A stretch of 64,000 nucleotides of DNA from assembly GCF_026968045.1 (NCBI RefSeq), contig NZ_JAPVBQ010000001.1, positions 695,238 to 759,237 on the forward strand, read 5' to 3'. The stretch is from Modestobacter sp. VKM Ac-2977 (GTDB lineage Bacteria > Actinomycetota > Actinomycetes > Mycobacteriales > Geodermatophilaceae). The position numbers and the translations under genes are program-made. The notes beneath the pieces were generated by a model. The model worked only from the letters and a program-made list of their open reading frames with translations, ran no database searches and was not told where the DNA came from. This document shows, one piece after another, positions 1 to 8,201 of the stretch. Each line of letters begins with the position of its first letter. Position 1 is the first letter of the stretch.

Positions 1-1
1 C

Positions 2-388
2 TCCAGCGAGCGCGACGTCGCCTCCTGGCAGGTCATGTTCACCGGCATGCGGACCTTCCGCCCGGACCTGTCGGTGCTTGCCGTCGAGGACGGCGAGGTG
101 CTCGGCTACGCGCTGGCCTACGTCTCCGAGGCGACCGCCGCGGCCAGCGGCTCCCGGGAGAGCTACTTCGGCCAGATCGGCGTCCTCCCGGCCGCCCGGG
201 GCCGGGGGGTCTCCAAGGCCGTGATCATCGAGGCGATGCACGCCGCCGCGGCACAGGACTGCCAGACCTCCGGGCTGGAGGTCGACAGCGAGAACGTCAC
301 CGGCGCGCTGGGGCTGTACGAGAGCCTCGGCTTCACCACCGCCCGGACCCAGGTCTCCTGGTCCCGGCGGCTGGCCCCGCTCAGCTGA
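2..388 (+). CDS. GNAT family N-acetyltransferase, 5' end missing
   Basis: The frame is open from base 2, so the start lies before the window; about 128 codons are visible. The segment around 173-235 (QIGVLPAARGRGVSKAVI) is the acetyl-CoA pyrophosphate-binding loop of GNAT enzymes. ENVTGALGLYESLGF near the C-terminus is the usual motif B. The protein probably transfers an acetyl group from acetyl-CoA to an amine; the substrate cannot be read from sequence. It converges on the exporter gene that ends at 434, with a shared hairpin between them. Family call is firm, function is open. Confidence 0.85.
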   Translation, partial: SSERDVASWQVMFTGMRTFRPDLSVLAVEDGEVLGYALAYVSEATAAASGSRESYFGQIGVLPAARGRGVSKAVIIEAMHAAAAQDCQTSGLEVDSENVTGALGLYESLGFTTARTQVSWSRRLAPLS

Positions 389-393
389 CGCAC

Positions 394-427
394 CGGAGGG
401 GCCGACGCCGCGACGTCGGCCCCTCCG
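394..427. terminator. Hairpin between convergent genes
   Basis: Two perfect 14-nt arms (CGGAGGGGCCGACG and its complement) enclose a 6-nt loop. It lies between the acetyltransferase stop and the convergent exporter stop. There is no T-tract, as is common in high-GC actinobacteria, so it probably works as a bidirectional terminator. Confidence 0.6.
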
Positions 428-433
428 TGGGGG

Positions 434-1945
434 TCAGGCCGCCAGGGCCACCTCGGCGGGCAGGTCGTCCTTCTTCGCCCGGATCAGCACGATGCTGAGG
501 ACCAGGGCGACCGCCAGGAACACCGCGGCCCAGATGAAGGCCACGTGGTACCCGTGCACGAAGGCGGCTCCCGGGGCGGAGCCCGGGTTGTCGACGAGGT
601 ACCCGGTGACCGCCGAGGCGTAGAAGGTGTTCAGCAGGGCCAGGCCCAGCGAGCCACCGACCTGCTGGCTGGTGTTGAGCACGGCCGAGGCGATCCCCGT
701 GTCGTGGCTCGCCACCCCGACCAGCGCCGTGCTGGACGCCGGCACGAACACCGCCGCCATGCCGAGGCTGATCGCCAGCAGGGCGGGGAGCACCTCGGCG
801 ACGTAGGAGCTGGTCTCGCCGATCCGGGTCAGCCACAGCATGCCCAGCGCAGCCACGAGCAGACCACCGATGATCAGCGGCCGCGGCCCGACCCGGGGGA
901 GGACCTGGGAGACGACCCCGGCGCCGAGGATGATCCCGCCGCTGAAGGGCAGGAACGCGAAGCCGGACTCCAGCGGGCTGTAGCCGAGGGTCTGCTGGAA
1001 GTAGAAGGTCAGGAACAGGAAGATGGCGAAGATCCCTGCACCCACCAGCAGGAAGACCAGGTAGGAACCGCCCCGATTGCGGTCCAGGACCACGCGCAGC
1101 GGCAGCAGCGGGTGGCTGGCCCGCTGCTCGTAGAGCACGAACGACACCAACAGGACGGTGGCCGCGGCCAGCAGGGTCAGTGTGACCGGGTCGGTCCAGC
1201 CCACGCCCTCCTCGGCGGCCTTGCTGAAGCCGTAGACCAGGCTGACCAGGCCGGCGGCCGACAGCAGCACGCCCGGCACGTCGTAGCGACGATCGCCGTC
1301 GGCGCGGCTCTCCTTCACCAGGCCGATCGCGAAGACGGCGGTGGCCAGCGCGATCGGCACGTTGACGCCCAGCGTCCAGCGCCACGAGGCGTACTCGGTG
1401 AGCACCCCACCGAGGATCAGGCCGATCGCGGCGCCACCACCGGAGATGGCACCGAAGACGCCGAAGGCGCGGGCCCGCTCCTTGGGGTCGGTGAAGGTGA
1501 CCGCCAGCAGCGACAGCGCGGCCGGCGCGAGCAGCGCCGCGAACGCACCCTGCAGGCCACGGGCGGCGAACAGCAGCTCCTGGTTGGGAGCCAGGCCGCC
1601 CAGTGCGGAGGCACCGGCGAAGCCGATCAGGCCGATCAGGAAGGCGCGCTTGCGGCCGGTGAAGTCGGCGATCCGCCCGCCGAGCAGCAACAGCCCGCCG
1701 AAGGCGAGCGTGTAGGCGGTGACCACCCACTGGATGTTCGCGGCGCTGATGCCCAGGTCGAGGCCGGCGTCGGGGAGGGCGATGTTCACGATCGAGGCGT
1801 CCAGCACGACCATCAGCTGGGCGACGGCGATGACGGCGAGGGCCAGCCAGCGGCGGGGGTCCGGGCCCTCGGTGTCCGGCGTAGGCGGTGGTGGCGCATC
1901 GGGGACGGTGGTCCCCGGCGGGGTGATCAGGCTGTCTGCGGGCAT
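434..1945 (-). CDS. DHA2-type MFS drug exporter (EmrB/QacA-like)
   Basis: This 503-residue membrane protein has the hydrophobic pattern of a 14-helix DHA2 proton antiporter. Family marks include LDASIVNIALPDAG in the first helix, GGRIADFTGRKRAF (motif A, loop 2-3) and the W/T/A-rich helix WVVTAYTLAFGGLLLLGG. Such proteins pump hydrophobic or cationic compounds out of the cell. It lies 3' of a TetR regulator on the same strand with a gap of more than 170 bp, so it may have its own promoter but is probably controlled by that repressor. The ATG start is followed by a Pro/Thr-rich cytoplasmic N-terminus. The substrate is unknown. Confidence 0.9.
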   Translation of the reverse strand: MPADSLITPPGTTVPDAPPPPTPDTEGPDPRRWLALAVIAVAQLMVVLDASIVNIALPDAGLDLGISAANIQWVVTAYTLAFGGLLLLGGRIADFTGRKRAFLIGLIGFAGASALGGLAPNQELLFAARGLQGAFAALLAPAALSLLAVTFTDPKERARAFGVFGAISGGGAAIGLILGGVLTEYASWRWTLGVNVPIALATAVFAIGLVKESRADGDRRYDVPGVLLSAAGLVSLVYGFSKAAEEGVGWTDPVTLTLLAAATVLLVSFVLYEQRASHPLLPLRVVLDRNRGGSYLVFLLVGAGIFAIFLFLTFYFQQTLGYSPLESGFAFLPFSGGIILGAGVVSQVLPRVGPRPLIIGGLLVAALGMLWLTRIGETSSYVAEVLPALLAISLGMAAVFVPASSTALVGVASHDTGIASAVLNTSQQVGGSLGLALLNTFYASAVTGYLVDNPGSAPGAAFVHGYHVAFIWAAVFLAVALVLSIVLIRAKKDDLPAEVALAA

Positions 1946-2121
1946 GACGGAGCCGTCCTTCTCGCGCGGTGCGCGGTGACGAGGGGGATGAGAGCAGGGG
2001 AGGGCTCGCGGCCGGCGGCGTCGCGCGGTCGCGTGCTGAGGAGGTGGCGGACCCGCCCGACCGGCGGCGGTGCGCGGTCGGGGAGGCCGGCGGGGTCAGT
2101 GCCGGCGCAGAGCGGAGCGGG

Positions 2122-2703
2122 TCAGCTCATGGGTCGGGCGAGTCCTGCGCCGGCCCAGCGCAGGCAGTCGCGGACGAGTTCCAGGAAGTGGTCGAAGGAG
2201 TCGTCTGGGTCCCAGGCCTCGATCGCCGTGTTGAAGGCGGCGAAGGTGGTGTTGAGGACCAGGGCGGCGTGCAGCTCCTCGCCGTCGGGGGTGCGACGGG
2301 CGACCCACTCCCGCAGGTCGGGCCCGAAGCTGTCACAGACGTCCCGCGACGAGTCGCAGAGCTCCGGTGACTGCTCGAAAAGCCGCTTCTGCCGGGGCAG
2401 GCGGTCGGCGAGGAGCTCCGCCAGGCTGAGGGCGAGACCGGTGAGCGCCTCCCACAGCGGCTCGCCCTTCGGACAGTCCGCCAGGAGAGCGCGCCACTGC
2501 TGCAGCTCCTGCGGATCGAGGTCGTAGACGACGGCTTCCTTGCTGCGGAAGTAGCTGAAGAACGTCGTCCGGGAGACACCGGCCTCGGCGGCGATGTCCT
2601 CCACGCTCACCGCGTCGAACCCGCGTTCGCTGATCAGGCGCAGCGCGGTCGAGCGGATCGTCCGCCAGGCCTCGAGCTTCTTGCGTTCCCGCAGGCCCAG
2701 CAC
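2122..2703 (-). CDS. TetR family transcriptional regulator
   Basis: The N-terminal domain carries a typical TetR helix-turn-helix (VEDIAAEAGVSRTTFFSYF, about residues 32-50), followed by a helical ligand-binding domain. From GTG 2703 the protein is 193 residues and begins VLGLRERKKLEAW, which matches how this subfamily normally begins; GTG 2751 would add 16 residues. Neither start has a strong ribosome-binding site, so the start is uncertain. It lies upstream of the DHA2 exporter on the same strand and probably represses it, releasing DNA when it binds an exported compound; that role is inferred from position. Confidence 0.85.
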   Translation of the reverse strand: MLGLRERKKLEAWRTIRSTALRLISERGFDAVSVEDIAAEAGVSRTTFFSYFRSKEAVVYDLDPQELQQWRALLADCPKGEPLWEALTGLALSLAELLADRLPRQKRLFEQSPELCDSSRDVCDSFGPDLREWVARRTPDGEELHAALVLNTTFAAFNTAIEAWDPDDSFDHFLELVRDCLRWAGAGLARPMS

Positions 2704-2857
2704 GCGACCGACCGGACAGTGCGGGGTCTTCCCCTGTCCGGATCCGGTCACGTGATCACCGTAGGGCAAAAGCTGAACGCAGTACAGACATTTACCCAGT
2801 CCAGTTTCGTGGACACCGTGCGACCGGCCGGCGGCCGCCGCGAGGCGTACGGTCGAT

Positions 2858-3781
2858 GTGATGCGGAGCATCCTGCGGACGGTCGTCGTGGCCTCCGCCG
2901 CGCTCGGCACCGCGGTGCTCGGGGCACCGGCGGTCGCCGCCGCCGAGGAGCCCACGGCCGAGCGCCGCCCCGCCGTCGAGAGCACCGCCGTCCAGAGCAC
3001 CGTCGGGTACGACGTCTCGTACCCCCAGTGCGACCGGACGCTCCCCGGCGACGCGGCGTTCGCGGTCATCGGCGTCAACGGCGGCATCGCCACCACGGAG
3101 AACCGCTGTCTGGCCGACCAGTGGGAGTGGGCGGACGACTCCTCGGGTGCCGTGCCGGCCCAGCCGCGGGCGCAGCTCTACGTGAACACCGCCAACCCCG
3201 GCGAGGTGCGGGAGCAGGTGACGACCTGGCCGTCGCGGGGCGTCAACCGCTACGGCGTGTGCGACGGCGGCAACAGCGCTGCCTGTTCCTACGAGTACGG
3301 CGTCGAACGGGCCGAGAACGACGTCCGGATCGTGCTGGGCACCCTCGGCGACCTCGACGGGGACGCCGCCATCGACAGCCCGGCCGACCTCGTCGGCCTG
3401 CGCTGGTGGCTGGACGTCGAGACGATGAACACCTGGCAGACCGACGGCGCGGCGGCGCAGCGGAACAACCGGGCCACCCTGGAGGGGATGACCGACCACC
3501 TCGAGTCGGTGGGCGGCCGGGTCGGGCTCTACTCGACCGGCTACCAGTGGGGCGAGATCGTCGGTGACGTGCCCTCGTGGAGCAGCCTGCACGGGCTGGA
3601 CAGCTGGCTGGCCGGCGCCCGCAGCCTCTCCGGCGCGGAAGCCAACTGTGCCGACGACCCGCTCGTCGACGGCGGACGGGTCGTGCTCACCCAGTACGTC
3701 GAGGACGACCTGGACCACAACCGCTCCTGTGTCGCGGGAGTCCGCTGGCCCGGGTCGGTTCCCTCGGGGTCGCGCGACTGA
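2858..3781 (+). CDS. Secreted GH25-like (lysozyme-fold) protein
   Basis: The 307-residue product starts with a signal peptide (hydrophobic core about residues 7-25, AxA-type cleavage near AVAAAEE). The mature part contains GYDVSYPQC, a central WWLDVET strand and a later VGLYSTGYQWGEIVG segment. These resemble the strand order and acidic residues of glycoside hydrolase 25 / DUF1906-like TIM barrels. It probably acts outside the membrane, possibly on peptidoglycan. The catalytic Asp/Glu pair of GH25 cannot be confirmed by eye, so enzymatic activity is a guess. Four or more Cys residues suggest disulfides. Two adjacent ATG codons (2858 and 2861) could start translation. Confidence 0.65.
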   Translation: MMRSILRTVVVASAALGTAVLGAPAVAAAEEPTAERRPAVESTAVQSTVGYDVSYPQCDRTLPGDAAFAVIGVNGGIATTENRCLADQWEWADDSSGAVPAQPRAQLYVNTANPGEVREQVTTWPSRGVNRYGVCDGGNSAACSYEYGVERAENDVRIVLGTLGDLDGDAAIDSPADLVGLRWWLDVETMNTWQTDGAAAQRNNRATLEGMTDHLESVGGRVGLYSTGYQWGEIVGDVPSWSSLHGLDSWLAGARSLSGAEANCADDPLVDGGRVVLTQYVEDDLDHNRSCVAGVRWPGSVPSGSRD

Positions 3782-3799
3782 CTGGTTAGGGTGCCCGGC

Positions 3800-4681
3800 A
3801 TGGTCAGCGTCGATCAGCCCGCCTCCCCGCCCGCCCCCGACCTCCGCCTGGTCGCCCGCACCCACCGGCGGCTGGAGCCGCTGCACTCGCACGTCTACTT
3901 CGCGCCGGAGACCGACGAGCACCTGACCGGAGCCGGCCTCCGCCCGGGTCGGATGGTCTACTTCGCCGGCCGCGCGGCGGCGATGGGGGCGGTCGGCCCG
4001 GGCGTGGTGACGGCGACCTTCGCCAACTTCGCCCCGGCGATCGTGGCCCGGCACCTGCCCCGCGCCTGGACCCTCGCCACCCCGGAGCAGGTGCTCGCTG
4101 CCCGGACCGCGGCCGCGCGCGCCTCGCTCACCCGGCTCCTCGACGGCGCCGACGAGGGCAGCCTGCGCGAGCTGGCCGGCCTGCTCCGTGAGGCGTGCGC
4201 AGCGCTGACGCCGGAGGCCCGGCCGCTGTTCGCCGCCCACGCCGACCTGCCCTGGCCGGACGAGCCGCTGCTGCAGGTGTGGCACGGCGTCACGCTGCTC
4301 CGCGAGCACCGCGGCGACGGGCACGTGCTCAGCGTGGTCCGGCACGGGCTGACCGGGCTGGAGGCGCTGGCCACGCACACGCTGACCGGCCGCGGCTTCA
4401 CCCGCGAGGCCGCCCAGGCGACCCGGGGCTGGTCCGACGAGGAGTGGACGGCGGCGCTGGACGGGCTCACCGAGCGCGGCCTGGTCGCCGACGGCGGGCT
4501 CACCGAGGCCGGCCAGCAGCTGCGGGCGTCGATCGAGCAGGAGACCGACGCGCTGTCGGCCGCCCCGTTCGCGCACCTGGGCACCGAGCGCACCGAGCGT
4601 GTCGCCGCGCTCGCCGGCGACCTGACCGGCCGGCTGCTGGGCAACGGCGCGTTCCCGGCCGGCGTGCTGTCCCGGTCGTGA
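3800..4681 (+). CDS. SCO6745-family helical protein
   Basis: The 293-residue protein matches the actinobacterial SCO6745-type family, usually annotated as a helix-turn-helix-containing protein of unknown role. It has an all-helical N-terminal part (HSHVYFAPETDE, MVYFAGRAAAMGAVGPGVVTATFANFAP) and a C-terminal MarR-like winged-helix segment (GWSDEEWTAALDGLTERGLV, then LTEAGQQLRASIE). ATG 3800 is preferred over GTG 3791 because family members start close to this point. The stop overlaps the start of the next gene by 4 bp, so the two are translationally coupled. DNA binding is not established for the family. Confidence 0.7.
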   Translation: MVSVDQPASPPAPDLRLVARTHRRLEPLHSHVYFAPETDEHLTGAGLRPGRMVYFAGRAAAMGAVGPGVVTATFANFAPAIVARHLPRAWTLATPEQVLAARTAAARASLTRLLDGADEGSLRELAGLLREACAALTPEARPLFAAHADLPWPDEPLLQVWHGVTLLREHRGDGHVLSVVRHGLTGLEALATHTLTGRGFTREAAQATRGWSDEEWTAALDGLTERGLVADGGLTEAGQQLRASIEQETDALSAAPFAHLGTERTERVAALAGDLTGRLLGNGAFPAGVLSRS

Positions 4682-5214
4682 CCGGCGCGCGGCTGCCGGA
4701 CGCCGCCGGAGACACCCCGGCCGCGGAGGTGCTGCGGGCCCGGCGCGGGGGAGAGCTGTCCGCGCTGGACCGCCTCCTGCTGCACAGCCCCGCCGTGGCC
4801 GAGGGGTGGAGCGCGCTGCTCGGGGCGCTGCGCAACGGGACGACGCTGACCGCCGACCTGACCGAGCTGGTGGTGCTGCGGATCGCCGTCCTCAACGGGG
4901 CGGAGTTCGAGTGGGTCGCGCACGAGCCGGCCGCCCGCCGGGCCGGGGTCACCGACGCCCAGCTCGCCGCGCTGCGGACCCCCGACGCGGCCGCGGCGCC
5001 GGTGTTCTCCCCGGTCCAGACCGCGGTGCTGCGGTTCACCGATGCGTCGAGCCGGCAGGTCGACGTCCCTGCTGCGGTCTTCTCCGCCGTGCGGGCGCAC
5101 CTGGACGACCGGCAGGTGGTCGAGCTCGTGACCACCGTGGCCGGCTACGCGATGGTCTCCCGGTTCCTGGTCGCGCTGCGGGTGCCGGCTCCGGCCGGCG
5201 AGGTCGCCGGCTGA
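4678..5214 (+). CDS. Carboxymuconolactone decarboxylase / AhpD-like protein
   Basis: The 178-residue protein is read from GTG 4678, which overlaps the previous stop as GTGA. The central LTELVVLRIAVLNGAEFEWVAHEPAARRAGV segment spans the CMD-domain core with the Glu and the downstream His. It lacks the CxxC of peroxidatic AhpD, so a thiol-disulfide role is unlikely; it resembles the CMD subgroup without cysteines. The coupling to the SCO6745-type gene suggests a joint function that is not known. The start is chosen from the overlap and from the family length. Confidence 0.75.
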   Translation: MTGARLPDAAGDTPAAEVLRARRGGELSALDRLLLHSPAVAEGWSALLGALRNGTTLTADLTELVVLRIAVLNGAEFEWVAHEPAARRAGVTDAQLAALRTPDAAAAPVFSPVQTAVLRFTDASSRQVDVPAAVFSAVRAHLDDRQVVELVTTVAGYAMVSRFLVALRVPAPAGEVAG

Positions 5215-5235
5215 CTCTTGTCGTGCCGTTCACCC

Positions 5236-5253
5236 CCCGGTCGGGCGACCGGG
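5236..5253. terminator. Short hairpin after the AhpD-like gene
   Basis: CCCGGTC and GACCGGG (7 bp) enclose a 4-nt loop 22 bp after the stop. It is a plausible weak terminator. The rest of the 252-bp gap up to corA shows no gene, and no Mg2+-sensing leader could be recognised in it. Confidence 0.35.
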
Positions 5254-5466
5254 ATGCCCAGGAGCGCCCTCGCGTGTCACGATGGACGACGGCCCGCGCG
5301 ACGCTGGCCCTGGGGACGACGGGAGGTGCTGGGCCGTGCGATCGGAGCCTCCCAGTTGCAGTCCCGAGGTCCCTTCCCGCTGACGCCCCCAGCTCGCTGA
5401 GCCGGGCGGGCACGCGTACGGGGACCTCCCGCGCCCACCCGTCCCCGCGTCCCCCGGGAGCCCGCA

Positions 5467-6612
5467 GTGGCCGATCGTCGCCTCGCCCCCCGCACCGCCC
5501 TGTCCACCCTCACCCGCCGGCCCCGCGCCGTCCTCGTGCCCCCGCGGCCGGCCGAGCAGCCCGGTCCGGAGGCCGCGGCCGAGCGGCGCTCGCGGATGGT
5601 CGACAACGCGGTGTACGCCGCCGGACGGCGGATCGCCACGCCCGCATCGGCGGCCGAGAGCCACGAGTGGCTGACCGAGGGCTTCGACGACCGGATGGTC
5701 TGGCTCGGGCTGTACCGCCCGGAGCCGGCCGCGCTGGGTGAGCTGGCCGAGCAGTACGACCTGCCCGACCTCGCGGTCGAGGACGCCATCCACGCCCACC
5801 AGCGGCCGAAGTTCGAGCGGTACGGGGACACGCTGTTCGTCGTCCTCAAGGCCGCCCGCTACCTGGACGAGGCCGAGGAGGTGGAGTTCGGCGAGCTGCA
5901 CCTGTTCCTCGGCAAGGACTTCGCCATCACCGTGCGGCACGCCGAGTCGCCGGACCTGGCCCGGGTGCGCCGCCGGCTGGAGAGCTCGCCGGAGCTGCTG
6001 GCCCGCGGTTCGGAGGCGGTGCTGTACGCGATCCTGGACGCCGTCGTCGACGGGTACGCCCCGGTCGTCGCCGGGCTGGACAAGGACATCGACGAGATCG
6101 AGGTCGAGGTCTTCCGCGGTGACCCGCAGGTGTCGCGGCGCATCTACGAGCTGTCCCAGGAGGTCGTGGACTTCCAGCGGGCGGTCCAGCCGCTGACCGG
6201 CATCCTCGCCGCGATCACCGCCGGGTTCGAGAAGTACGGCGTCGACGAGGAGCTGCGCAGCCACCTGCGGGACGTCGCCGACCACGTCACCTCGACCACC
6301 GAGCGGGTCGAGGGCTTCCGGCTGCAGCTGCGCGACATCCTCACCGTGAACGCCACGCTGGTCGCCCAGCGGCAGAACGAGGAGATGAAGACCCTCACCG
6401 AGACCAGCCTCGCCCAGGGCGAGGAGGTCAAGAAGATCTCCGCCTGGGCCGCCATCCTGTTCGCCCCCAGCCTCGTGGGCGGGGTCTACGGGATGAACTT
6501 CGACCACATGCCGGAGACCGACTGGCAGTACGGCTACCCGTTCGCCGTCGTGCTGATGTTCATGGTCAGCCTCACGCTGTACGTGATCTTCAAGCGCCGC
6601 GACTGGATCTAG
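5467..6612 (+). CDS. corA: CorA magnesium/cobalt transporter
   Basis: The 381-residue protein has a long soluble N-terminal domain and two C-terminal helices. The signature YGMNF precedes the second helix, as in all CorA channels, and the protein ends in the basic FKRRDWI tail typical of the family. The acidic stalk helix region (DKDIDEIEVEVFRGDP) is conserved too. It imports Mg2+ (also Co2+/Ni2+) as a pentamer in the cytoplasmic membrane. Start is GTG 5467. Its stop is only 3 bp from the stop of the convergent dioxygenase gene, with no room for a terminator. Confidence 0.95.
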   Translation: MADRRLAPRTALSTLTRRPRAVLVPPRPAEQPGPEAAAERRSRMVDNAVYAAGRRIATPASAAESHEWLTEGFDDRMVWLGLYRPEPAALGELAEQYDLPDLAVEDAIHAHQRPKFERYGDTLFVVLKAARYLDEAEEVEFGELHLFLGKDFAITVRHAESPDLARVRRRLESSPELLARGSEAVLYAILDAVVDGYAPVVAGLDKDIDEIEVEVFRGDPQVSRRIYELSQEVVDFQRAVQPLTGILAAITAGFEKYGVDEELRSHLRDVADHVTSTTERVEGFRLQLRDILTVNATLVAQRQNEEMKTLTETSLAQGEEVKKISAWAAILFAPSLVGGVYGMNFDHMPETDWQYGYPFAVVLMFMVSLTLYVIFKRRDWI

Positions 6613-6615
6613 AGG

Positions 6616-7509
6616 TCACGGAGAGGGCGTTGCGGTCGGCTCGACGACGAGGTCGATGACGGCGAGCCGGAACGGGTTCACCGTGCCGAACCGGGCGGCC
6701 TGCTCGGCGTCGTCGACGGAGGCGAAGTCGCGGATCAGGCTGCGCTTGACCGCGAAGACCGCATCGGCGTCCAGGTACGGGCTGCCGTCGACGAAGACGT
6801 GCGTGGTCACCGGCACGAACCCGGGCGCATCGGCGATGAAGTGCACGTGCGCCGGCCGGAACGGCGGCCGGTCGGTCGCCGCGAGCAGCTCGCCGACCGG
6901 GCCGTCGGTGGGGATCGGGTAGTGCGCCGGGACGGTGGTGCGGAACCAGAACCGGCCCTCCTCGTCGGTGGTGAACAGCCCGCGGCCGTTGCCCGCCGGC
7001 TGCACGTCGGGCTGCTGGACGTCGTAGAAGCCGTGCTCGTCGGCCTGCCACACGTCGACGCTCGCCCCGGGCACCGGCTCACCGGAGACCGAGAGCACCC
7101 GGCCGGTGACGACGCAGGGCTGGTCGCCGCCCACCTCGTCGATCGAGTCGCCGTTGCGGCGGGGTGGCGAGACGGTCATGTGGAAGGGCCCGAGGACGGT
7201 CGCCTCCGTGGCCCCGCCGACCTTGCGGTGGTTGATGTTCTCCACCAGCGACGAGATCCCGAGGACGTCGGAGAGCAGCACGAACTCCTGCCGCACGTCG
7301 TCGCACTGCTGCCCGGTGCGGGTGAGGAAGTCGATGGCGTGCTCCCACTCGGCGAGCGTCGGTTCCACCTCCCGGATCGCGGTGTGCAGCCCGCGCACGA
7401 GCGCGCCCAGCACCTCCCGCAGCCGGCTGTCCGGTGTCGCGGCGAAGCTGGCGACGACGGCGTCGGTGATCGTGTGCTCGTCGATGTCGGCGGTGACGTC
7501 GTCGGTCAT
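6616..7509 (-). CDS. Intradiol ring-cleavage dioxygenase (hydroxyquinol 1,2-dioxygenase-like)
   Basis: The 297-residue protein has the N-terminal helical dimerisation domain (ITDAVVASFA..., about residues 1-100) of catechol/hydroxyquinol dioxygenases, followed by the beta-sandwich catalytic domain. The four Fe(III) ligands are visible: Tyr in GFYDVQ, Tyr in HYPIP, and two His in RPAHVHF. It would open an aromatic diol or triol between the two hydroxyls using O2; LGPFH and the NINHRK region favour hydroxyquinol. The ATG at 7509 follows a strong AGGGGG ribosome-binding site. No other aromatic-degradation gene is nearby, so it is an orphan here and its substrate remains inferred. Confidence 0.85.
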   Translation of the reverse strand: MTDDVTADIDEHTITDAVVASFAATPDSRLREVLGALVRGLHTAIREVEPTLAEWEHAIDFLTRTGQQCDDVRQEFVLLSDVLGISSLVENINHRKVGGATEATVLGPFHMTVSPPRRNGDSIDEVGGDQPCVVTGRVLSVSGEPVPGASVDVWQADEHGFYDVQQPDVQPAGNGRGLFTTDEEGRFWFRTTVPAHYPIPTDGPVGELLAATDRPPFRPAHVHFIADAPGFVPVTTHVFVDGSPYLDADAVFAVKRSLIRDFASVDDAEQAARFGTVNPFRLAVIDLVVEPTATPSP

Positions 7510-7656
7510 GCGCTGCCCCCTGGCGGGTCGAGCGGGACGACCGGCAGCTGGAGCGCCGACGGCCCGGCGGTGACGTGGTGACGGTGTGCAGTGTCGTCCG
7601 CGGACCGAGCGGGGGGTGGGCCGCGCGCTCGGGAACACCTGGGGGACATGTGCCGT

Positions 7657-7662
7657 TATGCT
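7657..7662 (+). promoter_or_regulatory. Likely -10 box of ssrA
   Basis: TATGCT lies 18 bp before the mature tmRNA 5' end. It fits a sigma-70-type -10 box giving a short leader that RNase P would remove. No clear -35 is seen. Confidence 0.4.
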
Positions 7663-7680
7663 GGCCGTACAACTACACAG

Positions 7681-8056
7681 GGGGGCGATTGGTCTCGACT
7701 GCGGTCGTCTGACCAGGGGAAGCGAGCCGAGGAAGGCAACGATGATCTCGTTAACCATCCGTTGCAAAAAACACAAGCGCCGATTCCAATCAGCGCGACT
7801 TCGCTCTCGCTGCCTAACAGCAGCTAGGCGAGTCTGTCAGCCCGGGTTCGTCATCGGCCCGGATCCTGGCATCAGCTAGATGACTCACCGCACGCATCGG
7901 TCGCGGGTGCGTGTGGGACACCACACAGCGACTGGGCCCGTCATCCCGACTCGTTCGTGAGATCGGGAGGGTCGAGCAGAGGCAGAGCGAACTGCGCTCG
8001 GAGAAGCCCTGGTGATGCGTCGCAGGACGCGGGTTCGATTCCCGCCGCCTCCACCA
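7681..8056 (+). ncRNA. ssrA: Transfer-messenger RNA (tmRNA)
   Basis: The 5' end (GGGGGCGATTGGTCTCGAC) and the 3' end (GGTTCGATTCCCGCCGCC, then TCCACCA) form the tRNA-Ala-like half: a 7-bp acceptor stem GGGGGCG/CGCCTCC with one G-U pair, a T-arm, and an encoded CCA. The tag frame at 7764-7817 reads AKNTSADSNQRDFALAA then TAA, the usual actinobacterial degradation tag ending ALAA. The RNA rescues ribosomes stalled on broken mRNA and marks the product for proteolysis. Its length of 376 nt is normal. An A-rich stretch (GCAAAAAACACAAG) begins the tag and stands out from the surrounding GC content. Confidence 0.97.
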
Positions 8057-8135
8057 CAGGATCGTCCTCGACGAGCTGGTCCGGTTCCCGGGTCCGCCGC
8101 TCGAGGAGCATCCGCTGGTGAAGCCCCCGTTCCAC

Positions 8136-8171
8136 CACGTAGGGCCCGGTCACTCGACCGGGCCCTACGTG
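8136..8171. terminator. Strong hairpin after tmRNA
   Basis: Two perfect 16-nt arms (CACGTAGGGCCCGGTC and its complement) flank the 4-nt loop ACTC, 79 bp after the tmRNA CCA and 30 bp from the convergent serpin stop. It probably ends both transcripts. The tRNA-like end of ssrA, a common integration site, is followed directly by this hairpin and no integrase, so the site appears unoccupied. Confidence 0.65.
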
Positions 8172-8201
8172 CGTCCGGTGCGGGTGCCCGGGCTGGGGAG
8201 C

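Noticed and set aside
545-2527. 660-residue plus-strand open frame opposite the exporter and TetR genes
   Set aside because: Gln/Asp/Gly/Arg-rich with no domain; it mirrors the minus-strand genes and is a GC-driven shadow.
2792-4576. 594-residue minus-strand open frame
   Set aside because: Antisense to the secreted GH25-like and SCO6745-type genes; low-complexity composition only.
7586-7879. Open frames over ssrA (97 and 78 residues)
   Set aside because: They lie across the tmRNA, whose tRNA-like ends and tag are clear; not protein genes.
8057-8135. Prophage or island integrated at the tmRNA 3' end
   Set aside because: No integrase, no repeat of the tRNA-like end, and a terminator plus housekeeping-type gene follow at once.
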